A DNA stretch of 64,000 nucleotides. It comes from Psychrosphaera haliotis (GTDB lineage Bacteria; Pseudomonadota; Gammaproteobacteria; Enterobacterales; Alteromonadaceae). How positions within the stretch are numbered: position 1 is the first letter of the stretch; each line of letters opens with the position of its first letter. Below the pieces are notes generated by a model, which worked only from the letters and a program-made list of their open reading frames with translations, had not been told where the DNA came from and did not search any database. The DNA lies in assembly GCF_039523615.1 (NCBI RefSeq), contig NZ_BAAAFQ010000004.1, forward strand, positions 124,001 to 188,000. Direction: 5' to 3'. Position numbers and translations under genes: made by a program. Positions 52,051-61,763 of this stretch are shown piece after piece.

Positions 52051-53058
52051 TTATTCTTGACGTGCATTAATGCCTTTATTAAGCATGGCAACTAAATCAT
52101 CGACATGCAATAAAGCACACATTTTTTCTTTTATCGTTCCTAGTAACCAAGGTCTTTTTCCTGGTTGAGAGCGCCATTTAACATCATCTGGCTTTATATA
52201 CTCTGTTGTAACCAATTTTTCCGCGGCTAAACCCCAGTTACTTTCACCCAACATGATTAAATATTTATAATCAGGTTTGGTTTGAAGTGAGTCGTATTTT
52301 TCTGGCATTACCCATTTGGCCGACTCAACTACATTAATTTTTTTCTCGCGATTGACCATTACACCTAAAAACCAATCCGGCTTTCCAAACAAACTGGTCA
52401 CATCTTCTAAGTTGTGAATACCACCTAACTCGTGCAACGGTACCGCTAATGATAGACCTGCCACCTCAAAAAATAGTGCTTGAAATGGCTCTTCAATTTT
52501 ATCTATCGATTTTGTAGCAACAGTAGTTTCTAGTTTTTCTTCAGCTTCAACCTGAACGTTAGTTTCAACTTCAGCCTCGGTATACGTTTCTAAGTCTGTA
52601 ACCGTTTCAGGAACCGTTGTTGTTTCAGTTGAGGTTTCAGTGACTGCGGAAACCTTTTCTTCAACTATTGGTTCTACTGCTACTGCTTGTTCTTCTTTTA
52701 ACGCCAATGCTTCTGCGGCTTCTTGCTGCTGTATACTTACTGCTAGTAAAAGTTGTTCTAAAGAATTAACTTCTGGCTCAGGTTCTTTTACTGGCAAAGT
52801 CTTATCGGCAACAATTGCGCGTTCAATAGGTTTTAGTTTTAGTTTATTTTTCTCAGGCAAATCTTCAACATTACTAAAATCTTGTTTAATTTTAGCACTG
52901 TATTTAGATTCTGCGAGGCTATCTGCAGAGGAGTTTTGAACATTTTTTGATTGTTCGATCGTTTCTGACGATTCTTTATTATTATGCTCCAGATTTTCAC
53001 TTTCATCAGTTAACAACTGATCTAAGTAATCCTTCATCACATTTTCACTGGCAAACAT
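52051..53058 (-). CDS. parP: CheW-domain polar array protein ParP
   Basis: 335 residues. A long acidic, Glu/Val/Thr-rich disordered N-terminal part (to about residue 190) is followed by a CheW-like domain (QALFFEVAGLSLAVPLHELGGIHNLEDVTSLFGKPDWFLGVMVNREKKINVV...WLLGTIKEKMCALLHVDDL). Position between parC and cheW and this layout match Vibrio ParP, which tethers CheA arrays at the pole through ParC. Glu/Thr repeats in the linker (VTDLETYTEAEVETNVQVEAEEKLETTVATK) are low-complexity. Confidence 0.88.
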   Translation of the reverse strand: MFASENVMKDYLDQLLTDESENLEHNNKESSETIEQSKNVQNSSADSLAESKYSAKIKQDFSNVEDLPEKNKLKLKPIERAIVADKTLPVKEPEPEVNSLEQLLLAVSIQQQEAAEALALKEEQAVAVEPIVEEKVSAVTETSTETTTVPETVTDLETYTEAEVETNVQVEAEEKLETTVATKSIDKIEEPFQALFFEVAGLSLAVPLHELGGIHNLEDVTSLFGKPDWFLGVMVNREKKINVVESAKWVMPEKYDSLQTKPDYKYLIMLGESNWGLAAEKLVTTEYIKPDDVKWRSQPGKRPWLLGTIKEKMCALLHVDDLVAMLNKGINARQE

Positions 53059-53062
53059 ATAC

Positions 53063-53830
53063 TCAGCTATTCTCTAATTGTTTTAATAGTTCTTGATAGG
53101 CGAAAACGCCGCGAGAATTTTTGTTGTAGATAGGTAATGGTGTCCGTTCCATACTTGCAGTCCTAAAATTAGTATCAATAGGGATAACTCCCTGCCAAAC
53201 TTTATTAGCATACATATGATTAAGTTCTTTGTATGCAACTTTAGATGCTTTCGTTCTTTTGTCATACATGGTTGGAATAATACACACATCATACTCTTTC
53301 GACTGCGATGCTTGTATCAACTCCATTGTTCGATACATCCGTTCTAAGCCTTTTAAGGCCATACACTCTGTTTGTACCGGAATTAGTACCTTATTACAAG
53401 CCGCGAGGGCGTTTACCATCAACACACCTAAAATAGGAGGGCAATCAATTAAAATGTGATCGTAATGAGATGCAAACTTATCTAAAGCCTTTTTGATAAT
53501 TAATCCCATGCCCGACTTTTTACTTAAAACGCCATCCAAAGTCGCCATGGCCATAGTCGCTGGTAAGATATCTAAATTTTCAACGGGGGATTGCCAAGTA
53601 CACTTATCCCAATAAGATTGGTCCATACTCTCTGAACGAGTAAAAACGTCGTAGACACCGAACTCCAGCTGCTCTGAATCAAGACCAAAGTAGTAGGTCA
53701 ATGACGCATGTGGATCGGTATCAATCATCAACACTTTTTTGCCTTGTTGAGCCAAAATAGCTCCTAAGGTAATTACTGTTGTTGTTTTACCCACTCCGCC
53801 CTTTTGGTTGGCAACCGTCCAAACTTTCAT
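53063..53830 (-). CDS. parC: ParA-like ATPase ParC (polar localisation of chemotaxis arrays)
   Basis: 255 residues with the deviant Walker A KGGVGKTT (about residues 10-17), MIDTDPHASLT and LIDCPPILGVLMVNAL. Soj/ParA family, but located in the chemotaxis operon next to a CheW-domain gene, which is the ParC/ParP arrangement of Vibrio and Shewanella. No centromere-binding partner gene (parB) is nearby. Not to be confused with topoisomerase IV ParC. Confidence 0.9.
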   Translation of the reverse strand: MKVWTVANQKGGVGKTTTVITLGAILAQQGKKVLMIDTDPHASLTYYFGLDSEQLEFGVYDVFTRSESMDQSYWDKCTWQSPVENLDILPATMAMATLDGVLSKKSGMGLIIKKALDKFASHYDHILIDCPPILGVLMVNALAACNKVLIPVQTECMALKGLERMYRTMELIQASQSKEYDVCIIPTMYDKRTKASKVAYKELNHMYANKVWQGVIPIDTNFRTASMERTPLPIYNKNSRGVFAYQELLKQLENS

Positions 53831-53838
53831 CCTACAAC

Positions 53839-54816
53839 CTATTCATTTCCATCGTTATCTGATTTTTGCTCATTCTCCGCCTCTTGTCGAGTGGTGATTC
53901 TGATTCCACCCCCAGGAAGCTGAATTACACGCAATTCATTACCGTCTGCGGTCTCATTTGGAAACTTATCTGCGATATTTTGCTGCAGCTGTTCTTTGTT
54001 TGGTTCTTCAGGCCGCGGTTGTAAATAGGAATATTTAGAAAGCGCAATTACAACTCTTCTGTTTCTAGCACGCCCTTCTGCAGTTTCATTACTTGCAATA
54101 GGGTCATTTGGCCCGTTAGCCTTAATACTTAATCTGTCTTTCACTATGCCAAATTGCTCTAAAAGATTTGTTATGACTGCGGCTCGAGCTGCAGATAGCT
54201 CCCAGTTTGAAGAAAATATCTCATTGTTAATGGGCAGATCGTCAGTAAAGCCTCTAACCTCAACATAGTTGTTAACTTGAGCTAGCGAATTAGCCACTTC
54301 TTGAATTATAGGGAGTGCTTGTGGGTTCGCAGAAGCGCTACCCGATGCGAATAAAACACCACTTGATAATTCAATTGTTAACCAATCATCATTCACTTTA
54401 AGCTTTGCGTCACCCGTATCGGCAACGTCAATTAATGCGGTTTGTAAATCTTGTTTTAACGCTTGAAGTGGGTTGCCTAGCTTTTTATTCTCGGACTCAT
54501 TTATCAACAAGTCTTGGTCAACAAGTTCAGGGCCTTTTTCAGGGTTTAAAGAATTACCATCAAAGACGTCTTGCTGGGCTATTTGATTTGTCAAAATGCC
54601 GTCACCAGCTGTGCCTTTTCCCTTGTCGCCTGTTATGTGAAATATTTGTCCTAAAGATTGGGAGAGTGTATCGAAAGACTTTTCTTTGACGATAGATAAA
54701 GCATAAAGCACAACAAATAATGCAAACATTAGTGTCATGTAATCTGCATACGAGACTAACCAACGATCAAGGTTGTCTTGCTGCCTCGCTCTTAAGCGCT
54801 TACTAATTCTGGCCAT
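53839..54816 (-). CDS. motD: flagellar stator protein MotD (MotB family)
   Basis: 325 residues. One membrane helix contains the proton-accepting Asp25 (WLVSYADYMTLMFALFVVLYAL). A plug/linker region follows, then an OmpA-like peptidoglycan-binding domain (about residues 160-260: VEVRGFTDDLPIN, NWELSAARAAVITNLLEQFGI, NRRVVIAL). With the adjacent motC it forms the second-type stator known from Pseudomonas. The C-terminal tail is acidic and Asn/Glu-rich. Confidence 0.93.
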   Translation of the reverse strand: MARISKRLRARQQDNLDRWLVSYADYMTLMFALFVVLYALSIVKEKSFDTLSQSLGQIFHITGDKGKGTAGDGILTNQIAQQDVFDGNSLNPEKGPELVDQDLLINESENKKLGNPLQALKQDLQTALIDVADTGDAKLKVNDDWLTIELSSGVLFASGSASANPQALPIIQEVANSLAQVNNYVEVRGFTDDLPINNEIFSSNWELSAARAAVITNLLEQFGIVKDRLSIKANGPNDPIASNETAEGRARNRRVVIALSKYSYLQPRPEEPNKEQLQQNIADKFPNETADGNELRVIQLPGGGIRITTRQEAENEQKSDNDGNE

Positions 54817-54826
54817 TTCCCCGTCC

Positions 54827-55576
54827 TCAAACTGCGACGCGTGAATAAGCTTCTAACTTGCGCTCAATACTATTAGGGTTTTCACCATTGGCAGCACACA
54901 AAAGCCCTTCCACAATCATTTCTCGATATAAAACTTCATTGTCGATTTGAGATTGCAATTTTTGAGCCACTGGAATGAAAAATAAATTTGCACCACCAAC
55001 ACCATATATAGTTGCGACAAATGCCGTTGCGATGCCATGTCCGAGTGCTGATGGGTCGTCGATATTTGCCATCGCTTGAATAAGACCAAGTACAGCACCT
55101 ATGATTCCGATAGTTGGGCTATAACCGCCTAGTGCGTCGTATATTCTTGCTGAACGATACTGCCTATCACTATCTAGTTCTATATCTAACTCTAAAGACG
55201 TTCTAAGTACATCACTCTCTACACCATCTACCAGCAGTCCTAACCCTTTTCTAACAAAAGGGTCGTCATTTTCATTAATGCCATCTTCAAGTGCCAAAAA
55301 GCCTTTTTGACGAGATACATCTGCCCAGTGAGCAATCATATGCTGAGCATACTTAAAGTCCAGGGGCTTTTTATGCCAAACATTGCCAAACATTTTTAAA
55401 CCTTGCACAAAATAAGTTGACGGTGTTTGTAACATTACCGCTCCAAACGACCCTCCTATGACAATTATGAATGCAGGAAAATGAAAAAGGGCCGATATTC
55501 CGCCCCCTTCAATTGCATAGCCACCTATTACCGCAACCAATGCTAAAACTACGCCTGATATTGCTAACCTATCCAC
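54827..55576 (-). CDS. motC: flagellar stator protein MotC (MotA family)
   Basis: 249 residues with four membrane helices. The last pair carries the family residues (PTIGIIGAVLGLIQAMANI and GIATAFVATIYGVGGANLFFIPVAQKL). Start codon is GTG with GGAG seven to eight bases before it; it overlaps the cheB end by eight bases. Pairs with motD. Resembles Pseudomonas MotC. Confidence 0.94.
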   Translation of the reverse strand: MDRLAISGVVLALVAVIGGYAIEGGGISALFHFPAFIIVIGGSFGAVMLQTPSTYFVQGLKMFGNVWHKKPLDFKYAQHMIAHWADVSRQKGFLALEDGINENDDPFVRKGLGLLVDGVESDVLRTSLELDIELDSDRQYRSARIYDALGGYSPTIGIIGAVLGLIQAMANIDDPSALGHGIATAFVATIYGVGGANLFFIPVAQKLQSQIDNEVLYREMIVEGLLCAANGENPNSIERKLEAYSRVAV

Positions 55577-56753
55577 CGGAAATCTCCTTTAAAATTGCAG
55601 AACCAATTTTGTCTAATGCAAAATTTTGCTCCGCAATTCCGGCTACGGTTACTGCTTGCGGCATGCCATAAACAACACTGGTTTCTTCATCTTGGGCCCA
55701 AATAGTTGCGCCTCGTTGCTTCAACATCCTGCAACCTTCGCGCCCATCTGCACCCATTCCAGTTAAAATTATGCCTAAAACCTCTCCACCATAGGTTTTT
55801 GCTGCGCTGCCGAAGGATAAATCCACGCTTGGTTTGTACGTCAGGCGTTCTGAATCATCGTCTCTGATTACAAGATTTGCCTTACCGGCACGTCCTTCTA
55901 ACAACATTTGTTTGCCGCCCGGCGCCAAATAAGCATGGCCGGCCCTCAAAATGTCACCCGTTTTGGCTTCTGAGACTGAGATATTGCACTGTGAGTCTAA
56001 ACGCGCAGCGAAGGCAGGAGTAAAAGCTGCTGGCATATGTTGCACAATAACAATTGGTAAAGGGAAATTAGCCGGTATTTTCGATAATACTGTTTGTAAA
56101 GCGACTGGCCCTCCCGTAGAAGTACCAATTGCCAACAATTTATATTCTTTGCCTGACGCCCGAAAAGACGTTCTACGAGTAGGTATACTTGAAACCGCTG
56201 GTGCTGGAGCAGTCTGCCTAGTTCTACTTTGAATTCTAGATAACGAAGATGCTGTTTCAGCTCTTTGTTCTGACGGGCTTTTTCGTAACGTTCTACTGGA
56301 TTCAATTGTTGTGGCTCGAGGAACAGGGACTTCTCGAGGTGTTCTTCTCGCAGACTTCTTTTTACCAAGTTGTAAAACTCTGTCTTGGAGTAATTGAATA
56401 CCCTCTGTTTTATTCTTAGCTATATCTTCAAATCGTTTTGGCAAAAAGTCTAATGCACCGGCTTCTAGAGCATTAAGTGTCGCTTTTGCACCATCGTGCG
56501 TTAATGAGGAGAACATTATAATTGGAGTTGGTGTAGACGCCATAATCTGAGCAACAGCAGTAATGCCATCCATTACTGGCATCTCTATATCCATTGTGAC
56601 TACATCAGGCTTTAAAAGTGCGGTTTGGGAAATCGCATCCTTTCCGTTTGATGCATCTCCTATAACTTCCAGTTCCGTATGGGCGTTTAGAATTTCAGTT
56701 ACTCGGCGTCTGAAAAACGCCGAGTCATCTACTACAAGAACTTTTATGGTCAT
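55569..56753 (-). CDS. cheB: chemotaxis protein-glutamate methylesterase CheB
   Basis: 394 residues. The N-terminal receiver has Asp10, Asp55 (VVTMDIEMP) and the KRF switch region. A basic Ser/Arg-rich linker (about 130-200) is followed by the esterase domain with catalytic Ser212 (LAIGTSTGGPVALQ), His239 (IVQHMPAAFTPAFA) and the Asp-bearing ILTGMGADGREG. Removes methyl groups from receptors and deamidates them. Confidence 0.97.
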   Translation of the reverse strand: MTIKVLVVDDSAFFRRRVTEILNAHTELEVIGDASNGKDAISQTALLKPDVVTMDIEMPVMDGITAVAQIMASTPTPIIMFSSLTHDGAKATLNALEAGALDFLPKRFEDIAKNKTEGIQLLQDRVLQLGKKKSARRTPREVPVPRATTIESSRTLRKSPSEQRAETASSLSRIQSRTRQTAPAPAVSSIPTRRTSFRASGKEYKLLAIGTSTGGPVALQTVLSKIPANFPLPIVIVQHMPAAFTPAFAARLDSQCNISVSEAKTGDILRAGHAYLAPGGKQMLLEGRAGKANLVIRDDDSERLTYKPSVDLSFGSAAKTYGGEVLGIILTGMGADGREGCRMLKQRGATIWAQDEETSVVYGMPQAVTVAGIAEQNFALDKIGSAILKEISGG

Positions 56754-56763
56754 TATTATTTTA

Positions 56764-58944
56764 TTATTTAAACCTTAGGTTTGAGCGTTTCGCATAGTGC
56801 TTAAGCAAGTTAGGTACGTCAAAGATCAGTGCAATGCCACCATCTGAAGTTATTGTTGCACCTGCCATTCCTGGCGTACCTTGTAACATTGCGTCAAGCG
56901 GTTTGATAACAACCTCTTCCTGCCCTATTAGCGAGTCAACTACAAAACCCACCTGCTGAACACCAATCTGTATAACAACTACATGCCCTTTGTTCTGGCT
57001 TCGGTTTTCACCATTTTTAGAAGATTTAATTAGCCAATCCTCTAGATAGAACAATGGAATTGCTTTGTTTCTGACAATAACAGTTTGTTGACCATCAACT
57101 ATATTAGTTTTTGTTAAATCTAAATGAATAATTTCATTAACTGTAGATAGAGGCAATGCAAATATAAGCTCACCTACGACCACCATCAACGTTGGAAGTA
57201 TAGCTAACGTTAGTGGTACTTTAATCTCTAACGTCGTTCCTTTACCTAGTTCCGAGTTAATCTCTACTGAGCCATTAAGCTGGGTGATCTTAGTTTTAAC
57301 TACGTCCATCCCTACGCCACGGCCGGATATATCCGAAATTTCTTCTTTTGTAGAAAAACCAGGTGCAAAAATTAAACTGTATGCTTCTTTATCTGAAAGA
57401 CGTTGAGCTGCGTCAGGATCTAATACACCTTTATTAATCGCAATCTCTTTCAGTTTCTCAGGGTCCATACCTTTACCATCATCTTCGATAGTAAGTAGAA
57501 TATGATCACCTTCTTGGGATGCTGATAGCCTGACCATACCCATTCTTGCTTTACCTGATGCTTCACGATCGTCTGGCATTTCTATACCATGATCAACTGA
57601 GTTTCTTACTAAATGCACCAATGGATCAGCTAGGGCTTCCACTAGATTTTTATCTAAGTCGGTTTCTTCACCCACTAATTCTAGTGTTATTTCTTTATTT
57701 AACGTTCTTGCTAGGTCTCGAACAACTCGTGGGAATCGTCCAAATACCTTTTTGATTGGCTGCATTCGCGTTTTCATTACCGCGCCTTGCAGATCGCCGG
57801 TAACGACATCCAAGTTGCCAATGGCTTTAGTCATAGCTTCATCAGAACCAAAGTTAACGCCAAGGCTAACTAATCTGTTTCTGACTAGTACTAATTCGCC
57901 AACCATATTCATGATTTCATCAAGGCGCTTAGTATCTACACGAACCGTTGTTTCCGCTGGTGCTGCAGATGCTTTTTTCTCAGCAGGCTTAGCAGGAGCT
58001 TTAGCTGGCGGAGTAGGAGCCTTCGCAGCGGCTGGCTTTGCTGCTGGAGCGGGCGCTTTAGGCGCAGCTGCCTTCGGCGGCTCTGGCTTTTTCGGTGGTT
58101 CAGCCTTAGCTGGTTCCGATTTAGCAACAGGCGCTTTTACTGTAGGGCCGCCGCCTTTACCATGAATATCATCAAGCAAAGATTCAAATTCATCATCGGT
58201 AATTTCATCACCGCTTGAAAATTGACTACCGGCTTTGGGTTCAGCCGGCGCTTTCTTTTCAGAAGCTTCTTCTGTTTTAAATGAACCTTTACCATGCAGC
58301 TCGTCTAAAAGTGATTCGAATTCATCATCACTGATGTCATCACCACTATCAAACATAGATTTTGCTGCTGGCTCTGGTTTATCAGCAGGCTGACCATGTA
58401 ACTCATCTAATAAAGCTTCAAACTCGTCTTCCGTGAATTCTTCCACTGAGTTATCTGTTGGCGAAGTGTCAGTTACTGAATCGATGTCAAAAAAGTCATC
58501 GTCTGCCGCACTATCTTCTTGAGCTACGTCAGCTGGTGCTGCTGGGGCCTCACCTTCTGGTGAGCAATAATGATGTAGAGCGTTTAGCAATTCGGGAGCT
58601 GCAGGTTCTGGCTGATCTCCAGCTTTTACCTGTTCGAACATCTCATTGACGGTATCAAGAGCTTGCAGGATAACATCCATCAATTCTGGTGTTACACTTC
58701 TCTTGCCTGTTCTCAAAATATCAAACACGTTTTCAGCACCATGACAAGCATCAACTAAATTAGTCAATGCTAAAAATCCAGCGCCACCTTTTACGGTGTG
58801 AAAACCACGAAATATAGAGTTTAGTAGGTCAGCGTTTTCTGGATCGTTTTCCAGTTCAACTAACTCTTCTGATAGCAACTCTAAAATTTCTGCTGCTTCA
58901 ATTAAGAAATCTTGTAGTATTTCTTGATCCACGTCCAATGCCAT
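56764..58944 (-). CDS. cheA: chemotaxis histidine kinase CheA
   Basis: 726 residues. P1 has the phosphorylated His49 (FRGFHTVKGGAGFL). Residues about 170-265 contain three copies of the acidic motif DDEFESLLDELHGKG. An Ala/Pro/Lys-rich linker (about 265-330) follows. P3 dimerisation is at about 336-400. P4 (kinase) has VDHGIEMPDDR, IEDDGKGMD and DISGRGVGMDVV. P5 is the CheW-like end. AGGGGAG before the ATG. No separate Y domain. Three DDEF repeats replace the P2 domain of E. coli. Confidence 0.97.
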   Translation of the reverse strand: MALDVDQEILQDFLIEAAEILELLSEELVELENDPENADLLNSIFRGFHTVKGGAGFLALTNLVDACHGAENVFDILRTGKRSVTPELMDVILQALDTVNEMFEQVKAGDQPEPAAPELLNALHHYCSPEGEAPAAPADVAQEDSAADDDFFDIDSVTDTSPTDNSVEEFTEDEFEALLDELHGQPADKPEPAAKSMFDSGDDISDDEFESLLDELHGKGSFKTEEASEKKAPAEPKAGSQFSSGDEITDDEFESLLDDIHGKGGGPTVKAPVAKSEPAKAEPPKKPEPPKAAAPKAPAPAAKPAAAKAPTPPAKAPAKPAEKKASAAPAETTVRVDTKRLDEIMNMVGELVLVRNRLVSLGVNFGSDEAMTKAIGNLDVVTGDLQGAVMKTRMQPIKKVFGRFPRVVRDLARTLNKEITLELVGEETDLDKNLVEALADPLVHLVRNSVDHGIEMPDDREASGKARMGMVRLSASQEGDHILLTIEDDGKGMDPEKLKEIAINKGVLDPDAAQRLSDKEAYSLIFAPGFSTKEEISDISGRGVGMDVVKTKITQLNGSVEINSELGKGTTLEIKVPLTLAILPTLMVVVGELIFALPLSTVNEIIHLDLTKTNIVDGQQTVIVRNKAIPLFYLEDWLIKSSKNGENRSQNKGHVVVIQIGVQQVGFVVDSLIGQEEVVIKPLDAMLQGTPGMAGATITSDGGIALIFDVPNLLKHYAKRSNLRFK

Positions 58945-58961
58945 TCGGCATCTCCCCTAAT

Positions 58962-59705
58962 TTAAAAGCCTAAACTAGACAATAGGTCATCAACTTCATC
59001 TTGATTAGAAACTGCATCTTCGCGAGTCTCTGCATCAATAATCGGTCCCTCTGCCCCATTGTTATCGACTGGTTTCTTCGCTTCATTAGCTGTATTTTGG
59101 TTAGGTTCACCAAAAACAGTTAATAAGTGAATCAGGCTTTCTTCAACTTCTTTAACAAGCTCTATAACTCGTTTGATAACCTGCCCAGTTAAATCTTGAA
59201 AGTCTTGAGCTAACAAAATTTCTGTCATAATCGCATGAATTTTTGCGCTATCCGTCTCCGCACTTTCCATAAACTCATTTATGGAATAGCAAAGTGACTT
59301 AAACTCGCCTAATTCAATCTGACGTTGCATTAGCTTGTCCCATTCGGGTTTCAGCTTAACAATATCACTATTGATTTTATCTGTCAGTGGAAGCCCTGTG
59401 TCTATGGCGTCCATTGTTTTATTTGCTGCGTCTTCTGTTACTTTCATAACATAGTTTAGACGCTCTTTTGCATCTGGGATATCATCTGACGCTAAATTTG
59501 CAATCTTAGGGTCTAGTTGAAAGTTGCTTAGAGAGTCGTGTAATTGCCTAGTTAGCTTTCCTACTTCACCAAAAAGCTCACCATGTTCCTTACTCGTAAC
59601 TTCGCGTAATATCATGTTAGCAGATGCATTGTCTCCAGCCTCAAGCGCCTCAACGAGGGCTTTTGCGTCTTCCAACGAAATCTGCGGGTTAGTCTCTTCA
59701 GACAT
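58962..59705 (-). CDS. cheZ: CheY-P phosphatase CheZ
   Basis: 247 residues, helical. Catalytic helix AQDFQDLTGQVIKRV with Asp171 and Gln175, spaced as Asp143/Gln147 in E. coli. The C-terminal peptide DDLLSSLGF binds CheY. It sits between cheY and cheA, 17 bases after cheY. Confidence 0.96.
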   Translation of the reverse strand: MSEETNPQISLEDAKALVEALEAGDNASANMILREVTSKEHGELFGEVGKLTRQLHDSLSNFQLDPKIANLASDDIPDAKERLNYVMKVTEDAANKTMDAIDTGLPLTDKINSDIVKLKPEWDKLMQRQIELGEFKSLCYSINEFMESAETDSAKIHAIMTEILLAQDFQDLTGQVIKRVIELVKEVEESLIHLLTVFGEPNQNTANEAKKPVDNNGAEGPIIDAETREDAVSNQDEVDDLLSSLGF

Positions 59706-59722
59706 AGCGACCCCTTATCAGA

Positions 59723-60106
59723 TTATTCTAATCGTTCGAAGATTTTATCCAGCTTGCCTTTCAATGTAGCTGCAGTAAATGGCTTAACAATATATCCATT
59801 CACACCGGCTTGGGCCGCCGCTACAATCTGCTCTTTTTTAGCTTCGGCAGTTACCATCATTACAGGCATATGCTTGAGTTTATCGTCTTTACGAATTTCT
59901 CTAAGCAGATCGATTCCCTGCATTCCTGGCATATTCCAGTCTGTTACTACAAAATCAAAATCACCATTTTGTAACATTGGCAACGCTGTGCTGCCATCAT
60001 CTGCTTCTGAGACATTAGTAAACCCTAAGTCACGAAGAAGGTTCTTGATGATTCTTCTCATTGTTGAAAAGTCATCAACAACCAGAATTTTCATATTCTT
60101 ATCCAA
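59723..60106 (-). CDS. cheY: chemotaxis response regulator CheY
   Basis: 127 residues. Asp11/Asp12, phospho-acceptor Asp56 (VVTDWNMPGM), Thr86 (MMVTAEA) and Lys108 (YIVKPF). The DWNMPGM stretch is typical for motor-binding CheY. First of cheY-cheZ-cheA-cheB, 69 bases after fliA. Confidence 0.98.
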   Translation of the reverse strand: MDKNMKILVVDDFSTMRRIIKNLLRDLGFTNVSEADDGSTALPMLQNGDFDFVVTDWNMPGMQGIDLLREIRKDDKLKHMPVMMVTAEAKKEQIVAAAQAGVNGYIVKPFTAATLKGKLDKIFERLE

Positions 60107-60175
60107 AGCATCCTCCAGTGAGGTAAATTATTAATTTACAGTAATTATTATTAATAAAAATTGGCAATATACAAG

Positions 60176-60901
60176 TTAAATCAACCAATCTTTTAATCTT
60201 GACTTTAATCGAACAAGTGCTTGGCTATGAATTTGACTCACTCTAGACTCACTAACATTGAGAATTTCGCCTATCTCTCTTAAATTTAGCTCATCATCGT
60301 AATAAAGTGACAAAATCATTGCTTCTCTTTCTGGTAAGGTTTTTATAGTACTTGATAGGCTCTTGTTAAATGAGCTTTTTTCTACCCCACCATAAGTTAA
60401 ATCTTTACCACTTTCACTTGCTGGGGCTATAACATCTTCCGTTACACCCAAGTCTTCTAAACCCAACACCTTGCCATTTGTTGCTTCTTTCAGCATCTGA
60501 TGATATTGGTCGATTGAAACATTTAAGGATTCTGCAACTTCAACGTCTTTAACGTCTCGGCCTAAGGCAGACTCTAGTTGAGATATTTTTTCTGCAACCA
60601 TTCTTGAGTTTCGATGAACAGACCTAGGAGTCCAATCTCCACGCCTCATCTCATCTAACATAGACCCACGTATACGGATACCCGCATAAGTTTCGAAGCT
60701 CGCTCCTTTGCTGTGATCAAAGTTCTTAGATGCTTCAATAAGTCCTATCATGCCAGCCTGAATTAAATCATCAACTAAAACACTATCGGGCAGCCGAGCT
60801 GCTAAATGGTGAGCAATCCTTTTTACCAAAACTGAATGTTTTTCCACAACATTCGACAATGTTTGTTGAGCTTCGTAGGCGGTCGCTACTTTATTGTTCA
60901 A
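60176..60901 (-). CDS. fliA: flagellar sigma factor FliA (sigma-28)
   Basis: 241 residues. Region 2 (LVDDLIQAGMIGLIEASKNFDHSKGASFETYAGIRIRGSMLDEMRRGDWTPRSV) and region 4 (EREAMILSLYYDDELNLREIGEILNVSESRVSQIHSQALVRLKSRL) are intact. It should drive the sigma-28 promoters at 32159 and 38120. The anti-sigma gene flgM is not in the window. Confidence 0.98.
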   Translation of the reverse strand: MNNKVATAYEAQQTLSNVVEKHSVLVKRIAHHLAARLPDSVLVDDLIQAGMIGLIEASKNFDHSKGASFETYAGIRIRGSMLDEMRRGDWTPRSVHRNSRMVAEKISQLESALGRDVKDVEVAESLNVSIDQYHQMLKEATNGKVLGLEDLGVTEDVIAPASESGKDLTYGGVEKSSFNKSLSSTIKTLPEREAMILSLYYDDELNLREIGEILNVSESRVSQIHSQALVRLKSRLKDWLI

Positions 60902-60911
60902 CAGAAACCTC

Positions 60912-61763
60912 TTAGTTGACCAGTTGCTCTAAAAAAAACTCTAAATTACCAGACGCATGTGATGGTGTTGGCCATTTATTAATTTTTGCTGCCAACGTTT
61001 TAAATGCCACCGCTGAAGGTGAACGGGGAAACGCATCTACAATAGCCTTTTGACGACGAACCGCTTTACGCAAGTTATCATCAAAGGGAATAATGGCGGT
61101 TAGTTCCAACGTTACATCTAAAAACCTGTCTGTAACCATAGTCAATTTTTTGAATAAATCCCGCCCTTCCTTCATCGTTCTTACCATATTAGCAACAACT
61201 TTGAATTTCGCTACGCCATGATCACGATTCAATATCTTAATAAGTGCATAAGCATCTGTAATTGAAGTTGGTTCATCACACACAACGCAAAGAACTTCGT
61301 GAGAAGCTCTTGAGAAGGATAGCACCATATCTGATATTCCGGCGGCGGTATCGACAATAAATACATCAACCGGCGTTTTCATTTCGCTGAAAGCCCTAAT
61401 TAAACCAGCGTGCTGGGCGGCAGAAAGCTCAACCATATCGATTGAGCCTGATGTTGCAGGGACAATTTTTATACCCGATGGGCCTTCGACTAAAATATCG
61501 TCTAATTCGGCCTCACCTGATAATACATGTGAGAGATTTTTATGGACGCGAAGCCCAAGCATAACATCGCAATTCGCTAACCCGAGGTCAGCATCAAGCA
61601 CAAGAACGTTAAGTCCTGTTTGCGCCAAAGCAATTGCAGTATTTAGCGATACGCTGGTTTTTCCAACTCCGCCCTTTCCACCTGTTACTGCAATAACTTT
61701 TGTTTTTTTCGCCATCGACATATTTCGTAAACCGCTAGCTTGATCAGAAGTAATATTAATCAT
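60912..61763 (-). CDS. fleN: flagellar number regulator FleN (FlhG)
   Basis: 283 residues, MinD-type ATPase. Deviant Walker A GGKGGVGKTSVS (about residues 28-39) is followed by LDADLGLANCDVMLG and VDTAAGISDMV. Limits the number of polar flagella by restraining FlhF and the master regulator. The start overlaps flhF by eight bases. Confidence 0.96.
   Translation of the reverse strand: MINITSDQASGLRNMSMAKKTKVIAVTGGKGGVGKTSVSLNTAIALAQTGLNVLVLDADLGLANCDVMLGLRVHKNLSHVLSGEAELDDILVEGPSGIKIVPATSGSIDMVELSAAQHAGLIRAFSEMKTPVDVFIVDTAAGISDMVLSFSRASHEVLCVVCDEPTSITDAYALIKILNRDHGVAKFKVVANMVRTMKEGRDLFKKLTMVTDRFLDVTLELTAIIPFDDNLRKAVRRQKAIVDAFPRSPSAVAFKTLAAKINKWPTPSHASGNLEFFLEQLVN

Noticed and set aside
53063..53830. 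ParA-like gene as plasmid or chromosome partition gene
   Set aside because: No ParB or parS-like repeats nearby; its place beside the CheW-domain gene indicates the chemotaxis ParC.
57752..58165. 137-codon plus-strand frame opposite cheA
   Set aside because: It arises from the Ala/Pro-rich linker of CheA read backwards; no ribosome site and no known family.
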